DNA of 64,000 nt from positions 20,762 to 84,761 of the forward strand of contig LGFI01000010.1 in the NCBI GenBank assembly GCA_001508155.1, given 5' to 3'. Positions 28,612 through 39,395 of the stretch are shown piece after piece (within the stretch, counting starts at the first letter, position 1; each line of letters begins with the position of its first letter). This stretch comes from Acetothermia bacterium 64_32 (GTDB lineage: Bacteria; Bipolaricaulota; Bipolaricaulia; Bipolaricaulales; Bipolaricaulaceae). The translations under genes and the position numbers were made by a program. The notes under the pieces were generated by a model. That model searched no databases and was not told the DNA's origin. It saw only the letters and a program-made list of their open reading frames with translations.

Positions 28612-29336
28612 GGAAGAAGCTCATCCTCCACCTCAAGGTGGGGGGGGTGGATATCGCCTTCGACCTTGCGGTCATGGCGGTGGCGGTGGGGGTTACCTTG
28701 CTACTTCTGCTCCTCTCCTGGTGGCTCCGCCGGGGGCTCCCCCATGACCCCGAGGCCCCGCCCACCCGCCGGGCGGCGTTCCTCGCAGCTGCCATGGAGC
28801 TTGCCGAGACCCAGCTTTTGGGAGGGCTGCCAGGGCGCCTGGCCCGGGACCTCCTCCCGTTCATCACCACCCTCTTCCTGTACGTGCTCCTTTGCAACTG
28901 GGCAAGCATCCTCCCCATCCCCTACATCGCCTCCCCCACCCAGGACGTAAACGTCACCTTCAGCTTGGCCATCATGGTGTACACCATGGTCCACGTTTAC
29001 GGGGCCCGGGAGCGGGGCCTTAAAAAACACCTCCGGAGCTACCTCGAGCCGTACCCTTTCCTCCTCCCCATGAACCTGATCGGAGACTTCGGCCGGACGC
29101 TATCGCATGCCTTTCGTCTTTTCGGGAACATCCTGGGTGGGGCGATCCTCACCGCCATCGTGCTGGAGCTGGCGGGGAAGGCCATGAGGTACCTTTTCCT
29201 CGCCCCGTTTGCCCTGGTGGGGGGGGTAGCCGTGGGCACCTTCCTCAACCTTTGGTTCGGCCTGTTTGTGGGGGCGATACAGGCCCTTGTGTTCGCGCTT
29301 TTGGCTTCGGCTTATATCCAGATCGCCGTGGAGTGA
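28596..29336 (+). CDS. atpB: F-type ATP synthase subunit a
   Basis: 246 aa, multi-spanning. The essential arginine of the stator channel is Arg174 in LSHAFRLFGNILGG. The C-terminal helix GLFVGAIQALVFALLASAYI matches the family. It forms the two half-channels for the coupling ion; the neighbouring c subunit suggests that ion is Na+. The start is the ATG inside the end of atpI. Confidence 0.96.
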   Translation: MSGQLGKKLILHLKVGGVDIAFDLAVMAVAVGVTLLLLLLSWWLRRGLPHDPEAPPTRRAAFLAAAMELAETQLLGGLPGRLARDLLPFITTLFLYVLLCNWASILPIPYIASPTQDVNVTFSLAIMVYTMVHVYGARERGLKKHLRSYLEPYPFLLPMNLIGDFGRTLSHAFRLFGNILGGAILTAIVLELAGKAMRYLFLAPFALVGGVAVGTFLNLWFGLFVGAIQALVFALLASAYIQIAVE

Positions 29337-29347
29337 AGGAGGTTTGA

Positions 29348-29590
29348 ATGACGGGAGCGGACATCGTCGCGGCGGCAAAGTACCTGGCCGCAGGGATCGC
29401 CATGGGGCTGGGGGCCATCGGCCCGGCCATCGGGGAGGGGATCGCAGCCGCCCATGCCCTGGACGGGATGGCCCGCCAGCCGGAGATGGAGGCCTCCCTC
29501 CTCAGGACGATGATCATCGGCCAGGCCATCACCGAGTCCACCGGGGTCTATTCCCTCGTGGTGGCCATCATCCTGATCTTCGTGGCCTAA
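29348..29590 (+). CDS. atpE: F-type ATP synthase subunit c with two-carboxylate Na+ site
   Basis: 80-aa hairpin of two membrane helices with the polar loop ARQPE (residues 42-46). The ion site reads Glu30 (in GPAIGEG), Ile61, Glu63, Ser64, Thr65 and Tyr68 (in AITESTGVYS). These align with Q32, V63, E65, S66, T67 and Y70 of the Na+ ring of Ilyobacter tartaricus, but with Glu in place of Gln32. That is the two-carboxylate Na+ motif known from Fusobacterium nucleatum. This points to Na+-coupled ATP synthesis or hydrolysis; direct H+ coupling is the alternative. Confidence 0.95.
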   Translation: MTGADIVAAAKYLAAGIAMGLGAIGPAIGEGIAAAHALDGMARQPEMEASLLRTMIIGQAITESTGVYSLVVAIILIFVA

Positions 29591-29600
29591 GGAGGCGGGG

Positions 29601-30116
29601 ATGCATCTGGAGTGGGGGACCATCGTAAAGAGCATCAACTGGACCTTCGTCTTCAACCTGATCAACTTCGCCCTGCTCCTGTGGCTGCTCAAGCGCCTGG
29701 TTTATCGGCCGGCCTTGAGGTGGCTGGATGCCCGCCGGGCCCGAGAGGAGGAGCGGCTAGCCAAGGCCAGGGAGGCGGAGGAGGCGGCCCGAAAGCTCGC
29801 CCAAGAGCGGGAGGAGGCCCTGGCCCAGGCCAACCGCAAGGCCCAGAGGATCCTGGAGGAGGCCGAGGCCCAGGCCCAAAAGATCCTGAAGGAGGCGCGC
29901 GCCGAGGCCCGCCTCCAGGCCCAGCACATCCTCCAGGAGGCACAGGCATCCGCCGCCCGGGCGGTGGATGAAGCCCTGGCCGAACTCCGCCGGTCCTATG
30001 CGGAGCTGGTGGTTTTGGGCGCCAGCCAGGTCCTGGAGCGCGAGGTGCGGCCCGAGGACCACCGGCGGCTCCTCTCCGAGCTCTCCCAGAGGATCGACGC
30101 CCGGCTTCTGTCCTAG
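29601..30116 (+). CDS. atpF: F-type ATP synthase subunit b
   Basis: 171 aa: one N-terminal membrane helix (about 12-32) followed by a long Ala/Glu/Arg-rich coiled coil (about 40-140), the peripheral stalk. Sequence conservation is low, as usual, but topology and position between atpE and atpH settle it. Confidence 0.94.
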   Translation: MHLEWGTIVKSINWTFVFNLINFALLLWLLKRLVYRPALRWLDARRAREEERLAKAREAEEAARKLAQEREEALAQANRKAQRILEEAEAQAQKILKEARAEARLQAQHILQEAQASAARAVDEALAELRRSYAELVVLGASQVLEREVRPEDHRRLLSELSQRIDARLLS

Positions 30117-30118
30117 CC

Positions 30119-30652
30119 ATGTCCCTGGAGGCGATCGCCGGCCGGTACGCCCAAGCCCTGTACGAGGTGGCGGAAGAAGAGGGCCTGGAGGACCGGATCG
30201 GGGCCGAACTCGCCCGGCTCGCGTCCTTGTGGGAAGCGCTCCCGGAGCTGGCGGGTTTCCTCACCCACCCCCAGGTCCCCCACCGCGAGAAGGAGCGGTT
30301 GATGAAGTCCCTGGGGCAAGGGATGCATCCCTACGTTCAGAACCTTTTGGTGTTGCTGGTGAGGAAGGGGCGGGCAGGGCTCCTGCCGGCCATCGGGGAG
30401 GGGTTCCTGAAGGCGGCGGAGGGGCAGGGCAAGCTGGTCCATGTGGTGCTGCGTTCGGCCCGGGAGGTGTCGGCGGAGGAGATCTCTGCCCTGCGGGGAA
30501 GGCTTGAGGGGTTGCTGAAAAAGCCGGTGGCGATCTCAGTGGAGCGGGCGCCGGAGCTCCTGGCTGGGGCGGAGCTCAGGGTGCGGGGGAGGCGGCTGGA
30601 CGCCTCGGTGCGGGGCAGGCTGGCGAAACTCTCCGCCGGGCTCAAGGGGTGA
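30119..30652 (+). CDS. atpH: F-type ATP synthase subunit delta
   Basis: 177 aa. The N-terminal six-helix domain begins [20 protein letters not shown], which matches the family (RYAxAL). The segment [20 protein letters not shown] and a C-terminal [20 protein letters not shown] (family: GG-xIRIGD-VIDGSVR) follow. It connects the stator to F1. The stop overlaps the GTG that precedes atpA. Confidence 0.94.
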   Translation: MSLEAIAGRYAQALYEVAEEEGLEDRIGAELARLASLWEALPELAGFLTHPQVPHREKERLMKSLGQGMHPYVQNLLVLLVRKGRAGLLPAIGEGFLKAAEGQGKLVHVVLRSAREVSAEEISALRGRLEGLLKKPVAISVERAPELLAGAELRVRGRRLDASVRGRLAKLSAGLKG

Positions 30653-30657
30653 GGGAT

Positions 30658-32163
30658 ATGGCGAAAGCGGATGAGATAGCGGCGGTCCTCCGGCAGCAGA
30701 TCAGGAGCCTGGGGGCGGACCTCAAGATGGAGGAGGTGGGGGTGGTGGTGGAGGTGGGCGACGGCATCGCCCGGGTATGGGGCCTCCGCTCGGCGGTGGC
30801 CTCCGAGCTCCTCCGCTTCCCCGGAGACATCTATGGCCTCGTCCTCGACCTCCAGGAGGACTCGGTGGGGGTGGCCCTCCTCGGGCCGGACGAGGGGATC
30901 AAGGAGGGGGACGAGGTAAGGCGCACCGGCAGGGTCCTCCAGACCCCGGTGGGGGAAGGTTTTCTGGGCCGGGTGGTGGACCCGCTTGGCCGCCCCCTGG
31001 ACGGGGGACCCCCGATCGAGCCCGCCGGCTACCGCAAGACCGACGAGAAGGCCCCCGGGGTGATAGCAAGAAAGCCGGTGGACACCCCGCTTCAGACCGG
31101 GATCAAGTGCATCGACGCCCTCACCCCCATCGGCCGGGGCCAAAGGGAGCTCATCATCGGCGACCGTCGCACCGGGAAGACCGCCATCGCCATCGACACC
31201 ATCATCAACCAAAAGGGGCAGGGCGTTTTCTGCATCTACGTAGCCATTGGCCAGAAGTCCTCCACCATCGCCAAGGTGGTGGACGCCCTCAAGCGCTACG
31301 GGGCCATGGAATACACGGTCGTGGTGGCGGCGGCGGCCGAGGACCCAGCCCCCCTCCAGTACATCGCCCCCTACGCCGGCTGCGCCATGGGGGAGTACTT
31401 CCGGGATAAGGGCCAGGACGCCCTGATCATCTACGACGACCTCTCGAAGCACGCGGTGGCCTACCGGGAGATCTCGCTGCTTCTCAGGCGGCCGCCGGGC
31501 AGGGAGGCGTATCCAGGTGATATCTTCTACACCCACTCCCGGCTCCTGGAGCGGGCGGCCAGGCTCTCGGACGAGCACGGCGGGGGCTCCCTCACCGCCC
31601 TCCCCATCGTGGAGACCAAAGCCGGGGACATCACCTCCTACATCCCCACCAACCTCATCTCCATCACCGACGGACAGATCTACCTTGAGGCGGATCTATT
31701 CAACAAGGGGCAGCGGCCGGCCATGAACGCGGGGCTTTCGGTTTCCCGGGTGGGGGGGGCGGCTCAAATCCCGGCCATGAAGGAGGTGGCAGGACAACTT
31801 CGCCTGGAGCTGGCGCAGTACCGGGACCTGGCGGCGTTCGCCGAGTTCGCCCAGGAGCTGGACGAGGCCTCCCGGGCCCAGCTGGCCCGCGGGGAGCGGG
31901 TGATGGAGGTCCTAAAGCAGCCCCAGTTCCAGCCCATGCCGGTGGAGGAGCAGATCGCCATCCTGTACGTCGCGGTGTCCGGACACTTGGATGACCTGCC
32001 GGTGGAGGCGGTGAGCTCCTTCGAGGGACGCTTCCTCGCCTACCTCAGGGAGGAGCACAAAGAGGTGCTGGAGGAGCTGCGGCGGGAAAGGCATATGACC
32101 GACTCCGTCCGAAAGGGGCTGGAAGCCGCGGTCAAGGCGTTCAAGGACTCCTTCCGAGCGTGA
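30658..32163 (+). CDS. atpA: F-type ATP synthase subunit alpha
   Basis: 501 aa from the ATG at 30658; a GTG at 30649 overlapping the atpH stop would add three residues. P-loop GDRRTGKT, the [20 protein letters not shown] segment and [20 protein letters not shown] are all present. It forms the non-catalytic nucleotide-binding subunit of F1. Length is normal. Confidence 0.97.
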   Translation: MAKADEIAAVLRQQIRSLGADLKMEEVGVVVEVGDGIARVWGLRSAVASELLRFPGDIYGLVLDLQEDSVGVALLGPDEGIKEGDEVRRTGRVLQTPVGEGFLGRVVDPLGRPLDGGPPIEPAGYRKTDEKAPGVIARKPVDTPLQTGIKCIDALTPIGRGQRELIIGDRRTGKTAIAIDTIINQKGQGVFCIYVAIGQKSSTIAKVVDALKRYGAMEYTVVVAAAAEDPAPLQYIAPYAGCAMGEYFRDKGQDALIIYDDLSKHAVAYREISLLLRRPPGREAYPGDIFYTHSRLLERAARLSDEHGGGSLTALPIVETKAGDITSYIPTNLISITDGQIYLEADLFNKGQRPAMNAGLSVSRVGGAAQIPAMKEVAGQLRLELAQYRDLAAFAEFAQELDEASRAQLARGERVMEVLKQPQFQPMPVEEQIAILYVAVSGHLDDLPVEAVSSFEGRFLAYLREEHKEVLEELRRERHMTDSVRKGLEAAVKAFKDSFRA

Positions 32164-32223
32164 CGAGGTGAAACCGTGAGACCAATCTTTCGTAGCAAGT
32201 CGAGGGAGCGGCCCGCAAGGGAC

Positions 32224-32251
32224 CCGTCACGCGTCACCGGTCACGTGTCAC
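32224..32251 (+). repeat. Four tandem 7-bp repeats in the atpA-atpG gap
   Basis: Read on the minus strand the units are GTGACAC, GTGACCG, GTGACGC, GTGACGG. They fill the middle of the 98-base gap between atpA and atpG, which is otherwise the only sizeable gap in the operon. The same unit type occurs at 57033-57067 and 59315-59342, so this is a dispersed element and not specific to atp regulation. Confidence 0.8.
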
Positions 32252-32261
32252 CGCGGTAGCA

Positions 32262-34519
<2,258 letters not shown>

Positions 34520-34525
34520 GCGGGC

Positions 34526-35006
34526 CTAGAGGAGGATGGCCAGGGCACCGAAGACGGCCTTGATCCCAAGCAGCACCAACACCAACGTCCGCTCCCTGAG
34601 CCCCCGGTGAGCTTCATGAGGAGCTGAGGCAGGCACCCATCCTGACCAAGCTTCCCCGCCCAGCCCTGAGAGGGGAACTTGCGCAGGCCCTTAACAAAGG
34701 CGTAGATGATGAGGCCGGCGCCCGATCATCACCGAGCTGGCGAGGAGCAGGGCCTTCACCCACTGCCGGAGGCCCATGAGGTCATACCACCCCGATGAGG
34801 GTGGTCAAGAGCACCGCGAGGAGCTACACGTAGTTCACCGGGAAAAGGCCAGAAGCACCCCAGCCCCGACCCCCGCCATGAGGCCCCCAGCTTGAGGATG
34901 GGGGGCTGGCCGGGCTTGTTCACGTCCCTCCCCACGATGCCCACCCGCCTGAGCTTGGGGATCAAGGCCCAGGCCGAAAAAGGCCACCACAAACCGTGAG
35001 GATCAA
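34526..35006 (-). pseudogene. Decayed GlcNAc-1-phosphate transferase (MraY/GPT-type GT4) gene
   Basis: No intact frame exists, but successive pieces in shifting minus-strand frames read AWALIPKLRR, VGIVGRDVNKPGQPP, GLMAGVGAGVLL, PVNYV, LLAVLLTTLIGVV, DLMGLRQWVKALL and finally RTLVLVLLGIKAVFGALAIL before a TAG at 34526-34528. These follow, in order, the N-terminal membrane segments, the DVNKP loop, the D-LxGLRQ-VKALL motif and the C-terminal helix of archaeal-type UDP-GlcNAc:polyprenyl-phosphate GlcNAc-1-P transferases. At least four frameshifts, one in-frame stop and loss of the middle (about half the protein) show it is dead. It lies directly downstream of nfeD on the same strand and opposite atpD. 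Confidence 0.75.
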
Positions 35007-35017
35007 CTGGCCCCTTC

Positions 35018-36286
35018 TTACCCCTTACGGCGGACGATGAGGAAGCGGCCCTCCTGGCCGATCACCTCCACCCGGTCCCCGGCCTGCACCGGCTGTCCCT
35101 GACAGCGGGCCCGCCAATACTCCCCCCGCACCAGCACCCACCCCTCCGGGGCCAGATCCCCCTTGGCCACCCCCTCCAACCCCACCATGGTGGTCAGGGG
35201 CCGCGCCAGCCGCCTTTGGGCAAGTAGTCCCTTAGAAAATATAAAAATCAAGATCGAGGTGAGCGTGCCAACCGTGGCCGCCACCGTGACCCAGGAGAGC
35301 CCGATCACCGGCGAGTCCAGCTCAAAAAGGGAAAGGGAACCGATCACCGGGCTCACCACCCCGCCGGTGGTCAGGATGCCGTTCGTCGGGGTGAAGGCAT
35401 CCAGCACCATGAGGAGCACCCCGAACAGGACGAGGCCGATCCCCACCAGGTTTATCGGCAGGATCTGTAGGCCCAAAAGGGCGAGGAGCAGGGAGATCCC
35501 CCCCACCGCAAGCCCCAGCCCAATCCCGGGGGAGAAGAACTCGTAGATAAGCCCGTAAAGGCCCAGCATGAGCAGGATGTAAACCAGGTTCGGATCGGCA
35601 AGGTAGGAGAAAAGCCGGTCCTTTAGGGACATCCCCACCTCCCGCAGCCCGAGGCCGGCGGTCTTAAGGGTCCTCCCATCGGGGAGTATGTAGCCGTCGA
35701 GCTTCTGAAGGAGCTCGGGGATGGAGTCGGCCAAAAGGTCGATGACCCCCAGCTCCAGGGCCTGGGTGGCGGTGGCGGTGACCGATTCCCGTACCGCCCG
35801 TTCCGCCCAGTCGGCGTTGCGGCCGCGGAGCTCCGCGATGGCCCGGATGCGGGAGGCCGCGTCGTTCACCGCCTTCTGGACGGTGGGGTCCTCTTCCCCC
35901 GGGGTCTGGCCGGTGATGGCCACGGGGTGCGCCGCCCCCACGCTGGTCCCCCGGGCCATGGCCGCCACGTCCGCCGCCAGGAGGATGAAGGTCCCGGCCG
36001 AGGCGGCCCGCGCCCCCGGCGGCCCCACCCACACCACCACCGGCACTGCGCAGTCCAGGATGGCCTCCACCATGTCCTTCATGGAGGAGTCCAACCCCCC
36101 GGGGGTGTCAAGCTCCAGGATCACGAGCCCGGCCCCGGAGGCCTCAGCCCGCCCCAGCTCCCGCAGGACATAACCCCGGCTGGCCGGGTTTATCGACCCG
36201 TCCACGGTGAGCTTCACTATCTCCCCCCCCAGGGCCACTGCCCCCAGCAGCACCAAGAACACGCCCAACCCCAGGCTGCGGGACAT
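35018..36286 (-). CDS. NfeD-family membrane-bound ClpP-class serine protease
   Basis: 422 aa from the ATG at 36286 (GTG at 36289 also possible). Signal peptide (about 1-21), then an SDR/ClpP-like protease domain with the catalytic Ser in ARAASAGTFILLA and a candidate base Lys in TVQKAVND. Next come about five membrane helices (about 240-370) and a C-terminal OB-fold NfeD domain (about 375-422, WVLVRGEYWRAR and DRVEVIGQEGRFLIV). Long NfeD/STOPP proteins cleave membrane proteins such as stomatins; no stomatin gene is adjacent. An extended -10 box lies just upstream. Confidence 0.9.
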   Translation of the reverse strand: MSRSLGLGVFLVLLGAVALGGEIVKLTVDGSINPASRGYVLRELGRAEASGAGLVILELDTPGGLDSSMKDMVEAILDCAVPVVVWVGPPGARAASAGTFILLAADVAAMARGTSVGAAHPVAITGQTPGEEDPTVQKAVNDAASRIRAIAELRGRNADWAERAVRESVTATATQALELGVIDLLADSIPELLQKLDGYILPDGRTLKTAGLGLREVGMSLKDRLFSYLADPNLVYILLMLGLYGLIYEFFSPGIGLGLAVGGISLLLALLGLQILPINLVGIGLVLFGVLLMVLDAFTPTNGILTTGGVVSPVIGSLSLFELDSPVIGLSWVTVAATVGTLTSILIFIFSKGLLAQRRLARPLTTMVGLEGVAKGDLAPEGWVLVRGEYWRARCQGQPVQAGDRVEVIGQEGRFLIVRRKG

Positions 36287-36294
36287 CACACCCC

Positions 36295-36303
36295 ATTTTA
36301 TCA
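36295..36303 (-). promoter_or_regulatory. Extended -10 element for nfeD
   Basis: TGATAAAAT on the minus strand (TGn plus TAAAAT) ends eight bases before the ATG and five before the GTG of nfeD. No -35 box is clear. With no Shine-Dalgarno present, it suggests a leaderless or nearly leaderless transcript. It is back to back with the promoter of the sugar cluster. Confidence 0.4.
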
Positions 36304-36321
36304 CGACAACCTCGCGCCCAC

Positions 36322-36349
36322 TTGCCAACCCCCACCACCCCGGTATAAT
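36322..36349 (+). promoter_or_regulatory. Promoter of the xylo-oligosaccharide cluster
   Basis: TTGCCA (36322-36327), 16 bases, TATAAT (36344-36349): the closest match to the sigma-70 consensus in the window. The start would be near 36356, inside the palindrome at 36354-36370. The leader to the GTG of the binding protein is about 100 bases. Confidence 0.7.
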
Positions 36350-36353
36350 GCAC

Positions 36354-36370
36354 CATACGAAAGACGTATG
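36354..36370 (+). promoter_or_regulatory. Palindromic operator candidate overlapping the transcription start
   Basis: CATACG-AAAGA-CGTATG is a perfect six-base inverted repeat four bases after the -10 box, where a repressor would block initiation. The GntR/FCD regulator encoded at 44516-45340 in the same cluster is the natural candidate to bind it. Further half-site-like bases (ATGTATGTC) follow. Confidence 0.55.
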
Positions 36371-36453
36371 ATGTATGTCAAAAGGGGGTGATGGGCGGGG
36401 AGGAGTCAAGGGGTTGAGGTGAAGGATATTAGGAGCTCAAAAGGAGGTGTGTT

Positions 36454-38331
36454 GTGAAGGGGAATTGGCGATGGCTTTTGGTGGCAGGGTTGGTGTTTTC
36501 TCTTCCGGCTTTTTCCCAACTTGCCCCCGGCCTCCCGCGGGAGGAGACCCTGATCGTGAACCAGCTCACCGGCCGGACCGGGGCCCCGGACAACTTCAAC
36601 GAGTGGGTGGGCTGGAAGTGGCGTGATCGGGGGATGCAGCAGCTCATGAACGAGCCGCTTTGGTCCATCGATTTCGCCAGCGGCGAGGTCATAAATGGGC
36701 TTGCTTCCGCCCCCCCGGAGTACAACGACGATTTCACCCAGGTGACCATCCACCTGCGGGAGGGGGTCTACTGGTCGGATGGAATCCCCATCACCGCCGA
36801 TGACGTGGTGTTCACCATCGAGCTCATCAAGGCCACCCCGGGGATGAACTATCAGGCCCCCATGGAGAACAACGTGGAGAGGGCGTATGCCCTCGACCAG
36901 CACACCGTGGTGATCGAGCTCAAGCAGCCAAACTCCCGCTTCCACACCTACTTCCTGGACCGGTGGGGGTGCCTTTGGGTGATGCCCAAGCACGTCTTTG
37001 AGGAGGTGGAGGACCCCCTCACCTTCCAGTTCAACCCGCCGGTCTCAAGCGGCCCGTACGTGCTCCACAGCTACGATTCGGGGGGCTACTGGACGGTGTG
37101 GGAGAGAAGGGAGGACTGGGATAGGACCCCCACCGGTATCCTGTTTGGAATGCCCAAGCCCAAGTACGTGGTGGTCAGGGCCTATGGGGACCCCGCCTCC
37201 AAGGTGTTGGGGATGCTCCGGCATGAGCTGGACGCCGCCGATCTCACCGCCGAGGCCCTGAAGGCGGCCCTGGCCCAAGGGCGGACGATCCGCGCCTACC
37301 AGCCCTCTTTCCCCTGGGTGGTGAACTCAGACCCCTGCATCACCGGCCTCACCTTCAACACCGCGGTCCCCCCCTATGACAACCCCGAGGTCCGCTGGGC
37401 CCTCGCCCTTTCCATCGACATCGTGAAGTACACCTCCATCGCAGTGGACGGGATGGCCCCGGTGAGCCCCCTCCACATCCCCTACCTCCCCGGCTACAAG
37501 GCCCTCTTCTTCGAGCCGATGGAGGAATGGCTTGAGGAGTTCACCCTCGATCTCGGGAACGGGGAGACCTTCAAGCCCTATGACCCCGAGGTCCCGCTAA
37601 GGCTTGCCGAACTTGCCAGAAGCCGTGGCTATGCGGTGCCCGACGATCCGGAGGCGATCCGGGCCGCGTTCGGCCCCGGGTGGTGGAAGTACGCACCCGA
37701 TGTGGCGGAAAAGCTCCTTAAAAAGAATGGCTTCTATCGCGACGATCAGGGCCGGTGGCATCTGCCTGATGGGTCCCTCTGGCGGATCCGGGTCCTGGGC
37801 CGGTCGGACCTTTCGCACCTTTCCACCCGGAACGCGGTGGCCGCAGCCCAAGCTTGGAAGGAGTTCGGGATCGAGGCCGAGGCGGTGCCCAGCGTGGACT
37901 TCTCGAGCCTGGGGCTCACGGGCCAGTTCGAGGTGACCACCGACTGGCCGGCGTTTGAGCCATGGGGGGCAGGGGCTGACCTCTACCGCACCCTGAGCCC
38001 GTTCCACTCCGATAACGTCGCCCCCATCGGCGAGACCACTCCCGGACATCAGTCCCGCTGGAGCAGCCCAGAGCTAGACCGGCTGATCGACCAGATGGAG
38101 GCCACCGATCCCACCGATGAGGCGGCCACTGCCGCCCTGGGGGTGGAAGCCTTGAAGGTCCTCATCCAAAACTTGCCCAGCATCCCCACCTTCAACTACA
38201 TCGGGTTCGCCGCCTTCGACGAGTACTACTGGACCAACTGGCCCAGCCTGGAGAACCCCTACGCCCAACCCTACGTGCACTGGGGGCCATTGAAGTACAT
38301 GCTGCCGTTCCTTGAGCCCACGGGAAGGTAA
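36454..38331 (+). CDS. ABC transporter substrate-binding protein, family 5 (oligosaccharide/oligopeptide type)
   Basis: 625 aa from a GTG with GGAGGTGT upstream. A Sec signal peptide (about 1-21, ending FSLPAFS) has no lipobox Cys. The body is an SBP_bac_5 fold: YNDDFTQVTIHLREGVYWSDG, ITADDVVFTIELIK and NPEVRWALALSIDIVKYTS are family landmarks. Homologues in Thermotoga and its relatives bind cello-, manno- or xylo-oligosaccharides; the neighbouring GH3, isomerase and xylulokinase favour xylo-oligosaccharides here. Peptides remain possible. A strong hairpin follows the stop. Confidence 0.85.
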   Translation: MKGNWRWLLVAGLVFSLPAFSQLAPGLPREETLIVNQLTGRTGAPDNFNEWVGWKWRDRGMQQLMNEPLWSIDFASGEVINGLASAPPEYNDDFTQVTIHLREGVYWSDGIPITADDVVFTIELIKATPGMNYQAPMENNVERAYALDQHTVVIELKQPNSRFHTYFLDRWGCLWVMPKHVFEEVEDPLTFQFNPPVSSGPYVLHSYDSGGYWTVWERREDWDRTPTGILFGMPKPKYVVVRAYGDPASKVLGMLRHELDAADLTAEALKAALAQGRTIRAYQPSFPWVVNSDPCITGLTFNTAVPPYDNPEVRWALALSIDIVKYTSIAVDGMAPVSPLHIPYLPGYKALFFEPMEEWLEEFTLDLGNGETFKPYDPEVPLRLAELARSRGYAVPDDPEAIRAAFGPGWWKYAPDVAEKLLKKNGFYRDDQGRWHLPDGSLWRIRVLGRSDLSHLSTRNAVAAAQAWKEFGIEAEAVPSVDFSSLGLTGQFEVTTDWPAFEPWGAGADLYRTLSPFHSDNVAPIGETTPGHQSRWSSPELDRLIDQMEATDPTDEAATAALGVEALKVLIQNLPSIPTFNYIGFAAFDEYYWTNWPSLENPYAQPYVHWGPLKYMLPFLEPTGR

Positions 38332-38338
38332 GCCAATC

Positions 38339-38367
38339 CCCCCGGACGGCCGCCGGCCGTCCGGGGG
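38339..38367 (+). terminator. 13-bp hairpin after the first binding-protein gene
   Basis: CCCCCGGACGGCC, a three-base loop, GGCCGTCCGGGGG, then TCTTTCC. A perfect GC-rich stem with only a short, broken T run suggests a partial terminator or an mRNA 3' stabiliser. Such elements often raise the amount of binding protein relative to the membrane parts. Confidence 0.7.
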
Positions 38368-38387
38368 TCTTTCCTAAGGGAGGAGGG

Positions 38388-39395
38388 TTGCAGCTCTTCA
38401 AACGCTACTTCCTGCCAAGGCTGGTACAGTATTTGCTTGTAACCTTCCTGGGGATAAACGCGGCCTTCTTCATCCCCCGCCTCTTCCCCAGCGACCCGGT
38501 CCTGGAGACGATAGGTGCCATCCGCTCCCAGGGCACTTATCTTGACCCGGCCACGGTGGAGGAGTTCATAGAGGACCTGCGGGAGCTTTACGGGCTTGAA
38601 GGGACATTGGGGCAGCAGTATACATCCTTCTGGAAAAGGCTTTTCAGAGGGGATCTCGGGATATCCCTTTTCCAGTTCCCGGAGCCGGTTTTGGGGCTCA
38701 TCGGGAAGGCCCTCCCCTGGACCGTGGGGCTCCTTTTGACCTCCACGCTTGCCTCCTGGCTTTTGGGGCTGATGGTGGGGGGGATAGCCGGTTACCGTCC
38801 CGATCGGCCTTGGGTGAGGGCGTTGGATGCGCTGAGCATGCTCATCCGCCCCCTCCCCTACTACATCTTCGCCTTCCTCCTCCTGATCCTTTTCGCGTAC
38901 GTCCTCCCCTGGTTCCCCTTGGGGGGAGGGAGCAGCATCGGCTGGCGGCCGGAGCCCAGCCTCCGTTTCCTGGGCGATCTGGCAAGGCATGCCTTCCTCC
39001 CCTTCCTCTCCCTCACCGTGCTCGGCACGGCCTCCATGTACCAGATGACGAAACTGGTGGTACAGAACCTCAACGCCGAGGAGTTCGTGCAGTATGCCCA
39101 GTTGGGCGGGGTAAAGGGGCGGGTTATCATCTTCAAGTACGTGCTCAGGAACGCCATGCTCCCCTTGTTCACCAACCTCGTCCTCTCCCTAGGCCAGATC
39201 TTCGGGGGCGCCCTGATAACGGAGATCGTCTTCTCCTACCCGGGCCTTGGGACCCTCACCTACCACGCCGTGGTCTCCGGGGACTACAACCTGATCCTGG
39301 GCGTGACCACCATCTCGGTGGTGGCGGTGACCACCGGGATCCTTTTTTCCGACCTCGTCTATCCGCTCCTTGACCCCAGGGTGAGGTACCGATGA
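38388..39395 (+). CDS. ABC transporter permease, DppB/OppB type
   Basis: 335 aa from a TTG preceded by AGGGAGGAGGG. Six membrane segments and the DppB-type loop EFVQYAQLGGVKGRVIIFKY with the EAA-like motif, then a C-terminal YNLILGVTTISVVAVTTGIL. It forms the channel together with the next gene. It ends ATGA-style inside the start of the second permease. Confidence 0.9.
   Translation: MQLFKRYFLPRLVQYLLVTFLGINAAFFIPRLFPSDPVLETIGAIRSQGTYLDPATVEEFIEDLRELYGLEGTLGQQYTSFWKRLFRGDLGISLFQFPEPVLGLIGKALPWTVGLLLTSTLASWLLGLMVGGIAGYRPDRPWVRALDALSMLIRPLPYYIFAFLLLILFAYVLPWFPLGGGSSIGWRPEPSLRFLGDLARHAFLPFLSLTVLGTASMYQMTKLVVQNLNAEEFVQYAQLGGVKGRVIIFKYVLRNAMLPLFTNLVLSLGQIFGGALITEIVFSYPGLGTLTYHAVVSGDYNLILGVTTISVVAVTTGILFSDLVYPLLDPRVRYR

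Noticed and set aside
32224..32251. CRISPR array
   Set aside because: The repeats are only 7 bp, directly adjacent and without spacers. No cas genes occur in the window.
34756..34992. A 78-codon open frame between atpD and nfeD as a separate gene
   Set aside because: It covers part of the glycosyltransferase remnant, and its second half reads the wrong frame. It is one piece of a pseudogene.
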